DNA from: Bacteroidales bacterium
GTDB taxonomy: Bacteria > Bacteroidota > Bacteroidia > Bacteroidales > VadinHA17
Direction of reading: 5' to 3'
Length of the DNA: 5,986 nucleotides
NCBI GenBank assembly: GCA_003157055.1
Contig: PMIG01000217.1
Coordinates: 5,620 to 11,605, forward strand
This document shows, in pieces, positions 1-5,986 of this stretch. The notes beneath the pieces were generated by a model. It saw only the letters and a list, made by a program, of their open reading frames with translations. It ran no database searches and had not been told where the DNA came from. How positions within the stretch are numbered: position 1 is the first letter of the stretch; each line of letters begins with the position of its first letter. The position numbers and the translations under genes are program-made.

Positions 1-915
1 TTATTTCTTCTTTATAAATATTGAGGCTAGTATTGAAACAAGCAGAATAGAAACAATTATTCCAAGGGAAAGTAGAATCGGAATCTCAATGTGGAAGAAT
101 GAAGTCAGCATCTTAATACCTACAAATGTCAGGACCAAGGCCACTCCCGTTTTAAGATACCTGAAATATCCTATGATTCCGTTTATTGCAAAATATAGCG
201 ACCTGAGTCCGAGGATTGCAAAAATGTTCGAGGTATAAACTATGAATGAATTATGGCTTATTGCCAGTACTGCAGGTATTGAATCGACTGCAAAGATAAG
301 GTCCGATACATCTATAATTATAAGAACCATAAACAAAGGTGTGGCATACAAAAGCTTGTTCTGCCTTACAAAGAGCCTGTTCCCATGAAGTTCACCCGTT
401 ACAGGTAAAAACTTTTTAAAGAACCTTACTACAGGGTTCTTCTCTGGCTCTAACTGTATCTCGGCCTGAAACATCATTTTAATCCCAGTGAAAACAAGAA
501 ATCCTCCAAAGAATATAACTATCCATGTAAACCTTGTTATAAGTGCAACCCCGGCAAAAATAAAAATGCCTCTCAAAATCAGGGCACCAAGAATGCCCCA
601 GAATAAAACTTTATGCTGGTAAATAGCCGGAACTGCAAAATAGGTAAATATCAGTATGAATACGAAAATATTGTCTACACTCAATGAATATTCAATTACG
701 TAGCCCGTGAGGAATTCAAGCGCTCTTGTCTTTCCAAATTCAAAAAAGACAAACAGGTTAAAAAATAAGGCGATTATAATCCAGACAGCAGTCCAGGTCA
801 GTGCCTCTTTAACAGGCACTTTGTGCTCACTCCTGTTAAAAACACCAAGGTCGAGGGCGAGAATCAAAAAGACAAGAACATGGAATCCTATCCAGAAAAA
901 AATACTTACCTGCAT
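1..915 (-). CDS. TerC/Alx-family integral membrane protein, probable metal (Mn2+) exporter
   Basis: This is a complete 304-residue polytopic inner-membrane protein with about eight or nine hydrophobic segments (roughly residues 5-25, 42-60, 78-98, 103-127, 130-148, 190-213, 223-245, 254-275 and 278-300). A charged cytosolic loop spans about 151-188. The acidic membrane motifs of the TerC family are all present: DLGVF with D22, SVDNIFVF with D81, and DVSDLIFAVDSIPAV with D202, D205 and D211. The length fits the Alx/TerC family (about 300-350 residues). Family knowledge: E. coli Alx and Bacillus homologues export Mn(II), and the Bacillus proteins help load metal onto exported enzymes; the name comes from tellurite-resistance clusters. 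No other ter genes are nearby, so tellurite resistance is not supported. The ATG at 913-915 is preceded by an in-frame TAA at 922-924, which rules out a longer N-terminus. The protein ends in a KKK tail. The gene is divergent from the M28 peptidase. Family assignment is firm; the metal is inferred. Confidence 0.95.
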   Translation of the reverse strand: MQVSIFFWIGFHVLVFLILALDLGVFNRSEHKVPVKEALTWTAVWIIIALFFNLFVFFEFGKTRALEFLTGYVIEYSLSVDNIFVFILIFTYFAVPAIYQHKVLFWGILGALILRGIFIFAGVALITRFTWIVIFFGGFLVFTGIKMMFQAEIQLEPEKNPVVRFFKKFLPVTGELHGNRLFVRQNKLLYATPLFMVLIIIDVSDLIFAVDSIPAVLAISHNSFIVYTSNIFAILGLRSLYFAINGIIGYFRYLKTGVALVLTFVGIKMLTSFFHIEIPILLSLGIIVSILLVSILASIFIKKK

Positions 916-934
916 TAAGAATTAATTCAGTCTG

Positions 935-942
935 CAAACTTA
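935..942 (-). promoter_or_regulatory. Candidate Bacteroidota -7 promoter element for the TerC-family gene
   Basis: On the minus strand this reads TAAGTTTG, an exact match to the TAnnTTTG element of the main Bacteroidota sigma factor. It lies 19 bp before the ATG, which implies a very short leader. I see no TTG/TTTG -33 element at the usual distance upstream, so the call rests on one box in A/T-rich DNA. The leader is too short for a yybP-ykoY manganese riboswitch, which controls some TerC-family genes elsewhere. Confidence 0.4.
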
Positions 943-1040
943 TTAAAAAATCCGCAGTATAAATAAGAAAACCTTGCCATTGAGGTCATATAACTATGTA
1001 TCATCTGTTTCCTTAGAAAGCTGAATATTAAAAACTTTTC

Positions 1041-1048
1041 TACCTTTA
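1041..1048 (+). promoter_or_regulatory. Candidate -7 promoter element for the M28 peptidase gene
   Basis: The sequence TACCTTTA matches TAnnTTTG at seven of eight positions, 33 bp before the ATG at 1082. That would give a leader of roughly 25-30 nt. No TTG box is found 17-23 bp upstream. The leader is A/T-rich and has no Shine-Dalgarno sequence, as expected in Bacteroidota. The remainder of the 166-bp divergent spacer (916-1081) shows no other clear structure. Confidence 0.35.
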
Positions 1049-1081
1049 CAAACCGCATATAAATATTTAAAATCCTTTGCA

Positions 1082-2710
1082 ATGAAGAACATTATCACTT
1101 GTCTGATAGTTTTATTAATAGTGACCGGCACTCCTGAAATTTCTTACTCACAAAAGAAAATTCCAGGTACCAGTTTAATTACATCATCTGACCTTGAAAG
1201 CTACTTAACTTTCCTGGCTTCTCCCCTTCTGAAAGGAAGAAAAAATGGAGAACCGGAACTTGATATAGCCCAGCAATACATTGTTTCGGAGGCTAAGCTT
1301 CTTGCTCTCAGACCGGCAAACGGGAAAAGCTATCTTCAGCCATATTCAATAATGAAAAACACATTGAATCCGGAAAAAACGATGATTCAGGTTGTAACCA
1401 AAGGCAAGGATACAATGACATTCAAAGAACCCATTTTCCAGATTGTTCCGACAGGGCCTGTTGATTTCAATATTGACGGAGATGTGGTTTTTGCAGGTTA
1501 TGGACTTAAGCAGGATAAATATGGATATAATGATTTTGAAAATATCCATCCAGAAGGGAAGATACTTTTGGTCATGATGAGCTCTCCGATGAATCAGGAA
1601 GGCAAATATGTCTTCGAATCGACAAACTGGAAATCGTTCATGAGCATCCAGGTCAAGCTGACTGCCCTCCTTTTCTCACGGGCCAAGGCTGTTATTATTG
1701 TCATGGATCCACGGTCAGGCTATTTATCTCTCGACGACCAGTTCCCGGGGATATCAGATGAACTGACCTCTTCGACCGCTTTCAAGGGTGAAAAACCCAA
1801 AATTTTTCAGTTTACCAACATGCCAAAGATACTATTCATAAGCAGGGTTGTTGCTGACGCTATACTCGATGGCAGCGGATCTACCCTTGCAGAGCTTCAG
1901 AAAAAGATTGACACCGATCTCAAGCCTCGCTCTTTCCTGATCCCTGATAAGCACGTCAGGATAACTGAAGCTGTTCAGTCGACTGAAGAATCTATGAATA
2001 ATGTGGCAGCCTTTATTGAGGGAAGCGACCCGGTCCTTAAAAGTGAGTATGTTGTTTTTTCATGTCATGCCGACCATATTGGTGTCTCATCAAAGGGTAT
2101 CAATACCGGAGCTGATGACAATGCATCAGGATGTGCTGCTCTTTTGTCAATGGCAAAAGCATTCAGCAGCCTCGAAAAAAAACCTCTCAGGTCGATTTTA
2201 TTTTTATGGTTCTCAGGTGAAGAATTAGGTCTCTATGGATCTCAGTCATACGTGAATAACCCGCTTGTGCCTCTCGAAAAGACGGTTGTCGACCTCAATA
2301 TGGACATGGTCGGCAGGACAAAAAGTGCAGCAGATACATCTGCCGAAAACCCGATGACCGGTCCGAACAGTGTGTTCGCAATTACCGACAACCAGAGCAA
2401 AGAGCTGATGAAGATTGCTGAAGACGTTGACAAGGGAAGCGATCTCGATCTTGATTACAGCCTTAGCGGAAGAAATCATCCCCTTCAGCTCTTTGCAAGA
2501 AGCGATCATTATAATTTTGTAAGGCACGACATTCCTGTACTATTCTTTACAACCGGGCTTCATACGGATTATCATACGCCAGGTGATGTCGTCGAAAAGA
2601 TCGATTTTAATAAAATGCAGCTTGTTACCAGAACAATGTACCAGATAGGGTATAATGTAGCAAACAGAAAATTAAGGATTGCAGTTGATAATCCATTCAG
2701 TAAATGGTAA
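1082..2710 (+). CDS. Exported M28-family zinc metallopeptidase (aminopeptidase-like) with PA domain
   Basis: This is a complete 542-residue exported peptidase. A Sec signal peptide covers residues 1-23 (hydrophobic core about 5-16, probable cleavage after SYS); there is no lipobox. Residues about 120-290 fit a PA (protease-associated) insert, with VFAGYG at 136-141, YNDF near 149 and a GKILLV strand at 159-164. The M28 catalytic domain follows. Predicted di-zinc ligands are H329 (CHADHIG), D346 (GADDNASG), E381 (GEELGLYGS), D408 (NMDMVG) and H498 (DYHTPGD), with E380 as catalytic base. The D-E and E-D spacings (35 and 27 residues) equal those of Aeromonas aminopeptidase (D117, E152, D179). 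SDHYNF at 474-479 is also typical. The enzyme should release N-terminal amino acids or cleave small peptides in the periplasm or outside the cell; the substrate cannot be read from sequence. No C-terminal type IX secretion domain is evident. The gene is divergent from the TerC gene and convergent with the nucleotidase. The start codon is supported by the signal peptide. Confidence 0.95.
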   Translation: MKNIITCLIVLLIVTGTPEISYSQKKIPGTSLITSSDLESYLTFLASPLLKGRKNGEPELDIAQQYIVSEAKLLALRPANGKSYLQPYSIMKNTLNPEKTMIQVVTKGKDTMTFKEPIFQIVPTGPVDFNIDGDVVFAGYGLKQDKYGYNDFENIHPEGKILLVMMSSPMNQEGKYVFESTNWKSFMSIQVKLTALLFSRAKAVIIVMDPRSGYLSLDDQFPGISDELTSSTAFKGEKPKIFQFTNMPKILFISRVVADAILDGSGSTLAELQKKIDTDLKPRSFLIPDKHVRITEAVQSTEESMNNVAAFIEGSDPVLKSEYVVFSCHADHIGVSSKGINTGADDNASGCAALLSMAKAFSSLEKKPLRSILFLWFSGEELGLYGSQSYVNNPLVPLEKTVVDLNMDMVGRTKSAADTSAENPMTGPNSVFAITDNQSKELMKIAEDVDKGSDLDLDYSLSGRNHPLQLFARSDHYNFVRHDIPVLFFTTGLHTDYHTPGDVVEKIDFNKMQLVTRTMYQIGYNVANRKLRIAVDNPFSKW

Positions 2711-2743
2711 AAAAACAGCTTATAATCATTAGACTATAAGCTG
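2709..2743 (-). terminator. Intrinsic terminator of the nucleotidase gene, overlapping the M28 stop codon
   Basis: A perfect 9-bp inverted repeat (CAGCTTATA at 2716-2724 and TATAAGCTG at 2735-2743) encloses a 10-nt loop. On the minus strand the stem is followed at once by seven T residues (2715-2709), the layout of a Rho-independent terminator about 22 nt after the nucleotidase stop codon. On the plus strand the hairpin is followed by GATATCTGT with no T-run, so it is predicted to act mainly in one direction. The stem is only 3 G-C pairs out of 9, so its strength is moderate. Confidence 0.7.
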
Positions 2744-2765
2744 GATATCTGTAACCGCATGTTAA

Positions 2766-4568
2766 TTATCGGCCTTTCACAGGAAAAAAAGTCTGGATTG
2801 CAATTCTGTATTTTTCACTTACATCCGGAATGCCATTTCCATTAGTATCTTTCATTGATGAAAGGTACTCCATAAGCGCCAGCCACTCTTTCCCTTCCTG
2901 GATTCCATCCTTGCTTTCATCTATGTCAATCACCGCTCCCTTCATGTCAGTTATTACCTTCCCTGTGGCATCCTTTGGCACAACATTTATCAGCCCAAAG
3001 CTCATCTTTTTTATAATACCAACAAATTCAAGCATGTAGGAATTAGCAGCTACTGAATATAAGGTCTTGTTCTTCTTTGAAAAATCAACATCCCTGGTTT
3101 TGCCGGTACGATCAATAATTTCCAGCTTTTTTATCTTGTTCAACAATCCTCCATGGGCATCAAATTCTACCTTAATGCCGGAATAATAACAATAATTCTC
3201 AGCATCTGATTTTGATGCCATCCGGAGAATTTCTAGCACACTTTTAAGTTCTTTCCCGGTTACATAAATTTTTGAAAGCGGATAACCCGGCACATTATCC
3301 TTACCCTCTCCCATCGACATTATCCTGAATATATCCGGGGCACTCTGAATGCCAGGAACAATCTTATCGCGAATAACTCCTACAGCAACCATACAGACGT
3401 CAATCCCTTTACTGGTATGGTTGTTCAGGTAGCTGTATATCGCATCAGCTACAAGCGGACCCAGGTTGCTACCCTGTATGTCACCCTGTTCATTGCATTC
3501 AAGCAGGAATCCAGATTCGACAACAGGCTTTTGATAATCCAGACCGATAGGTTTAAGTATTTCATCATTTACCAGTTTTTTCTGATCTTCTATCAATTGA
3601 TTTATCATAGGATCACCTGCAATCCTGTCATCTACAGGAAGCAATGAATAATTGTCCACTGTTACTTTTCCATTGTCGTAAGTAAGTTCAAGTTTTCCAA
3701 CATACTGGCCATATTCACCAGTCTGGACAACGGGAATGCCGTTTACCATTATCGGCTTTTCGAGCTTTGTATGAGTATGAGCGCTAACTATGACATCGAT
3801 TCCTTTGACTTTTCTTGCAAGTTCGACATCCTCTCCAGACCATTGTCCTTTCTTATCAAGCTGAACGCCGGAGTGTGAAAGACAGATTATGATATCACAT
3901 TTTTCATCCTTCAGTTCTCTGACCAGCTTTCTGGCTGTTTTTACCTGATTTGAAAATTTTATCGGCAGAGCAAAGGCTGCATTTTTATCGGCAGATTTTC
4001 CCAACAGGGAAAAGAAACCTATTTTCAAGCCATCTTTCTCCATGATATATTTTCTTCCCATCAATCCGGAGTCGAATAGCTTTTCGATGGCATCATCTCC
4101 AGGGTCTTTCGCATTAAATACGGCATTTCCAAGAAGAACCTTAGGAATCTGTCCACCTTTTGCAGCAGAACTGATCATATCAGCAAGCTTTTGATCTCCA
4201 AAATCAAATTCATGGTTACCTATACAAACTACATCGTATCCCACGGTCTTCATCAGCCTGAGCTGAAATCCGGTGGATGGCTCCAATTCCTGGAAAAGAG
4301 TTCCCATCAGGAAATCCCCGGCATCCACAACAAGAGTAATTCCAGAATTTGACTTCTCTTCATTTTTTATTATTGTCGCCATCCGGGCAAATCCTCCTAT
4401 TGTTTTATCATCATTTACAGTCATTGGCGTATATGCAGATTCAGGAGAATAGCCTATAAGCCTGGAATGAATGTCGTTTGTATGCAGTATCACAATTTTC
4501 TTCGCTGTCTGTGCCTGAAGACTCATTAGCGACAGGAAAAGGAATAAAACTGAAATAGTTCTTTTCAT
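2766..4568 (-). CDS. Exported UshA-like 5'-nucleotidase / bifunctional metallophosphatase with C-terminal EF-hand-like pair
   Basis: This is a complete 600-residue exported phosphohydrolase. A signal peptide spans residues 1 to about 20 (MKR, hydrophobic core, LQAQ). The calcineurin-like metallophosphoesterase domain (about 24-300) has all blocks expected for a two-metal site: D32 and H34 (TNDIHS), D85 (DAGD), N118-H119 (GNHEFDFG), H232 (SHSG), and H264 and H266 (SAHTHT). A 5'-nucleotidase C-terminal domain follows at about 345-530, with NLGPLVADAI at 368-377 and TGKELKSVLE at 437-446. The usual NGGG-IR block reads VAVGVIRD (394-401), and a PFxN motif is not recognisable. Residues about 540-600 form an extension with two EF-hand-like loops (550-561 and 574-585). 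The expected role is hydrolysis of nucleotides or other phosphate esters in the periplasm or at the surface for phosphate or nucleoside salvage; the exact substrate is open. The gene lies 31 bp downstream of folC on the same strand, with a possible promoter of its own at the junction. There is no Shine-Dalgarno sequence. Confidence 0.93.
   Translation of the reverse strand: MKRTISVLFLFLSLMSLQAQTAKKIVILHTNDIHSRLIGYSPESAYTPMTVNDDKTIGGFARMATIIKNEEKSNSGITLVVDAGDFLMGTLFQELEPSTGFQLRLMKTVGYDVVCIGNHEFDFGDQKLADMISSAAKGGQIPKVLLGNAVFNAKDPGDDAIEKLFDSGLMGRKYIMEKDGLKIGFFSLLGKSADKNAAFALPIKFSNQVKTARKLVRELKDEKCDIIICLSHSGVQLDKKGQWSGEDVELARKVKGIDVIVSAHTHTKLEKPIMVNGIPVVQTGEYGQYVGKLELTYDNGKVTVDNYSLLPVDDRIAGDPMINQLIEDQKKLVNDEILKPIGLDYQKPVVESGFLLECNEQGDIQGSNLGPLVADAIYSYLNNHTSKGIDVCMVAVGVIRDKIVPGIQSAPDIFRIMSMGEGKDNVPGYPLSKIYVTGKELKSVLEILRMASKSDAENYCYYSGIKVEFDAHGGLLNKIKKLEIIDRTGKTRDVDFSKKNKTLYSVAANSYMLEFVGIIKKMSFGLINVVPKDATGKVITDMKGAVIDIDESKDGIQEGKEWLALMEYLSSMKDTNGNGIPDVSEKYRIAIQTFFPVKGR
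2814..2921 (-). other. Paired EF-hand-like calcium-binding loops in the nucleotidase C-terminus
   Basis: Loop 1 (residues 550-561, 2886-2921) reads DESKDGIQEGKE and loop 2 (residues 574-585, 2814-2849) reads DTNGNGIPDVSE. Both place an acidic or polar residue at positions 1, 3 and 5, Gly at 6 and Glu at 12, which is the 12-residue EF-hand pattern. Loop 2 also resembles the DxNGNGIPD of thrombospondin type 3 repeats. Position 8 is Q or P instead of the usual Ile/Leu/Val. A helix-like stretch (EWLALMEYLSSM) links the loops. Calcium binding is inferred from the pattern, not shown. Confidence 0.65.
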
Positions 4569-4586
4569 GATGATTATTTTAATAAA

Positions 4587-4616
4587 TAAATGTACTAAAT
4601 TAAATTACTTCTGCAA
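4587..4616 (-). promoter_or_regulatory. Candidate promoter for the nucleotidase at the end of folC
   Basis: On the minus strand a TTG (4616-4614), lying inside the last codons of folC, is followed after 19 bp by TACATTTA (4594-4587). This resembles the Bacteroidota -33 TTG and -7 TAnnTTTG pair with correct spacing; the last base of the -7 box differs. It would give the nucleotidase a leader of about 15 nt. The DNA here is very A/T-rich, so a chance match is possible. Confidence 0.35.
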
Positions 4617-5889
4617 CTACGAAAGTACTTCCTCCGACAAAAACCACATCTTCCGGCCCTGCATCAGCGATTGCTGCATCAAGAGCCAATCTGACTGAGG
4701 AGTAAGATTTACCGTAAAGTCCTGATTCCGAGGCTTTCAACTGAAGCACTCTTTCATCAAGTGCTCTTGGAATTGATGCCCTGGTAAAATAATATTCTGC
4801 CTTTTTTGGAAGAAGAGGAAATACAAGCGAAAGATCCTTATCGGAGACGAAGCCGATTACCATACGAAGCCTTGCTGATTTCATGGATGTCAGCTGGCGG
4901 ACGACAAATTCCAGACCTTCTTTGTTATGCCCGGTATCAGAGATCACAAGAGGTTTTGTCCTCAGCACCTGCCACCGACCCTGCAAGCCGGTATTAGAGA
5001 TAACTTTTCTTATGCCGTCGACAAGATCTTTATCAGAAAGGTTGAATTTGGTCCTGAGAACGGAGAAAGCCTCAAAGACAGTTTTCAGGTTATTTGCCTG
5101 GTAATCGCCACCTAGGGGGAGCCACCCGATGATAGTCTTATCTTCAGTAATATTCTTTATATTATATTGTCTCTCACCTGTAAGGTAATTGATCTGCTGA
5201 AGACGACACCCGAAATCATCATCAGCAAAGAAAACATGAGATTTGTTCTCTGCTGCTGCCATCTCAAAAACTTTCCTTGTCTCGATCTGCGTTTCACCAA
5301 TAACCACAGGAATATCATGCTTTATAATACCGGCTTTTTCTGCTGCAACTTTGCTCAAAGTGCTTCCCAGGATGTCCATGTGATCATGACCGATATTCGT
5401 TATCACAGAGAGTACAGGCGTAATTATATTGGTAGAATCAAGCCTGCCTCCCAATCCGACTTCTATTACGGCGACATCGACCTCTTCGCGGGCAAAACAA
5501 TCGAAGGCCAATGCTACTGTCATTTCAAAAAATGATGGCTTCAGCGATTCGATTATCCCCCGATGTTTTAAAACAAATTCAGTGACTTCCTTTCTGGGGA
5601 TCATCTTTCCGTTTATCCTGATCCTTTCCCTGAAATCCCTGAGATGAGGAGATGTATAAAGGCCTGTCTTATATCCAGCCTCTTGCAATATAGAAGCAAT
5701 AATATGTGAAACCGAACCCTTCCCGTTTGTGCCCGCAACATGTATAGTCCGGAACCTTGCATGCGGATGACCGAAGTAGGAATCAAGAGCATTAGAATTA
5801 TCAAGATTATTCTTATAGGCAGCTTTCCCTATTCTGTGATAGGCAGGGAGCTGGCTGAACAGGAAATCAAGTGTCTGCTTGTATGTCAT
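4600..5889 (-). CDS. folC: Bifunctional folylpolyglutamate synthase / dihydrofolate synthase
   Basis: This is a complete 429-residue cytosolic ligase of the Mur ligase family. It adds glutamate to dihydropteroate and then extends the gamma-glutamyl tail of folates, using ATP. The N-terminal ATPase domain contains the P-loop GTNGKGS (53-59), TSPHL (79-83), EVGLGGRLDSTN (143-154), NIGHDHMDILG (166-176) and EKAGIIK (184-190), whose K185 matches the lysine usually carbamylated in this family. The C-terminal domain has GRWQVL (304-309), DTGHNKEG (318-325; the more common form is DGAHN), a DKD motif at 350-352 and GGSTFVVAEVI at the extreme end. Length is normal for FolC (about 420-440). The ATG at 5887-5889 is the first possible start, because an in-frame TGA lies six bases further upstream (5893-5895). 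It has no Shine-Dalgarno sequence. It precedes the nucleotidase by 31 bp and follows an 8-bp tandem repeat. No TAnnTTTG box is seen in front, so transcription probably comes from an upstream gene. Confidence 0.97.
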   Translation of the reverse strand: MTYKQTLDFLFSQLPAYHRIGKAAYKNNLDNSNALDSYFGHPHARFRTIHVAGTNGKGSVSHIIASILQEAGYKTGLYTSPHLRDFRERIRINGKMIPRKEVTEFVLKHRGIIESLKPSFFEMTVALAFDCFAREEVDVAVIEVGLGGRLDSTNIITPVLSVITNIGHDHMDILGSTLSKVAAEKAGIIKHDIPVVIGETQIETRKVFEMAAAENKSHVFFADDDFGCRLQQINYLTGERQYNIKNITEDKTIIGWLPLGGDYQANNLKTVFEAFSVLRTKFNLSDKDLVDGIRKVISNTGLQGRWQVLRTKPLVISDTGHNKEGLEFVVRQLTSMKSARLRMVIGFVSDKDLSLVFPLLPKKAEYYFTRASIPRALDERVLQLKASESGLYGKSYSSVRLALDAAIADAGPEDVVFVGGSTFVVAEVI

Positions 5890-5892
5890 AAT

Positions 5893-5932
5893 TCATCGTG
5901 GTATCGTGCAATCATGCAATCATGCAATCAGT
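5893..5932. repeat. 8-bp tandem repeat with degenerate outer copies, upstream of folC
   Basis: Three exact copies of TGCAATCA occupy 5907-5930. Read in 8-base phase from 5893 the series is TCATCGTG, GTATCGTG, CAATCATG, CAATCATG, CAATCAGT. The same ATC core at 8-bp spacing therefore runs through about five units, the outer ones diverged. The array ends only 3 bp before the folC start codon and fills almost all of the spacer between folC and the putative upstream gene. Each perfect unit on the minus strand carries an out-of-place ATG (CATGATTG). Confidence 0.85.
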
Positions 5933-5986
5933 TACCATTTGTTTCTTCTGATCCGATTCTCATCGAACCTTTCAGGCAAAGATGAT
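5932..5986 (-). CDS. Possible 3' end of an unidentified upstream gene (partial)
   Basis: On the minus strand the window edge reads into an open frame of 17 codons ending SLPERFDENRIRRNKW and a TAA at 5932-5934, 42 bp before the folC start. The charged C-terminus and the close spacing on the same strand as folC suggest the tail of a gene in the same transcription unit. A second frame is also open here, ending at a TGA at 5928-5930, but its residues look less protein-like. Seventeen codons are too few to identify a family, so no function is offered. Confidence 0.3.
   Translation of the reverse strand, partial: SSLPERFDENRIRRNKW

Noticed and set aside
1060..1069. The 10-bp palindrome TAAATATTTA in front of the M28 gene, as an operator
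   Set aside because: It is made only of A and T in A/T-rich DNA, where such palindromes are common by chance, and no second copy supports a binding site.
916..1081. A possible yybP-ykoY manganese riboswitch ahead of the TerC-family gene
   Set aside because: The candidate promoter leaves only a very short leader, the whole spacer is 166 bp shared by two genes, and I see no multi-stem conserved core.
2246..2527. A 93-codon open frame on the minus strand
   Set aside because: It is antisense to the M28 catalytic core, whose metal-ligand motifs explain the sequence; the reverse frame shows no family resemblance.
5167..5535. A 122-codon open frame on the plus strand
   Set aside because: It lies wholly antisense to the conserved ATPase domain of folC, has a low-complexity, Cys-rich composition with no recognisable domain, and lacks its own promoter or spacing signals.
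5907..5930. The tandem repeats as a CRISPR array or plasmid iterons
   Set aside because: The units are 8 bp with no spacers, so this is not CRISPR, and there are only three exact copies with no replication gene nearby.
5928..5986. The alternative open frame at the right edge ending at the TGA at 5928-5930
   Set aside because: It would end inside the repeat and its residues look less like a natural C-terminus than the frame ending at 5932; neither can be proved from so few codons.

Overview
The window looks like chromosomal DNA from a Bacteroidota species, probably from the Bacteroidales or a related order. No gene has a Shine-Dalgarno sequence; start codons are preceded by A/T-rich leaders. 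The intergenic regions carry matches to the Bacteroidota -7 promoter element (TAnnTTTG). The proteins are typical of the phylum: an exported PA-domain M28 peptidase, an exported UshA-like phosphohydrolase and a FolC with a DTGHN motif. I see no tRNA, rRNA, CRISPR array, insertion sequence or prophage gene.

Layout, left to right. A TerC/Alx-family integral membrane protein lies on the minus strand (1-915). A 166-bp divergent intergenic region (916-1081) holds candidate promoters in both directions. An exported M28 metallopeptidase lies on the plus strand (1082-2710). It is convergent with an exported 5'-nucleotidase/metallophosphatase on the minus strand (2766-4568), and a hairpin with a U-tract in the 55-bp gap looks like the nucleotidase terminator. 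Upstream on the minus strand, 31 bp away, is folC (4600-5889). Upstream of folC is an 8-bp tandem repeat with decaying outer copies (5893-5932), then a probable 3' end of another minus-strand gene cut by the window edge.

The minus-strand genes at the right (partial gene, folC, nucleotidase) are closely spaced and may be partly co-transcribed, although a promoter-like -33/-7 pair lies at the folC/nucleotidase junction. FolC is cytosolic folate metabolism. The two exported enzymes are metal-dependent hydrolases for peptides and phosphate esters, and TerC-family proteins are known as Mn(II) exporters that supply metal to exported enzymes. A link between TerC and these hydrolases is an inference from position only.

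The region is largely ordinary, and I do not see a convincing undescribed multi-gene system. The points most worth a second look are the paired EF-hand-like loops and altered nucleoside-binding motifs in the nucleotidase, and the tandem repeat just before folC.
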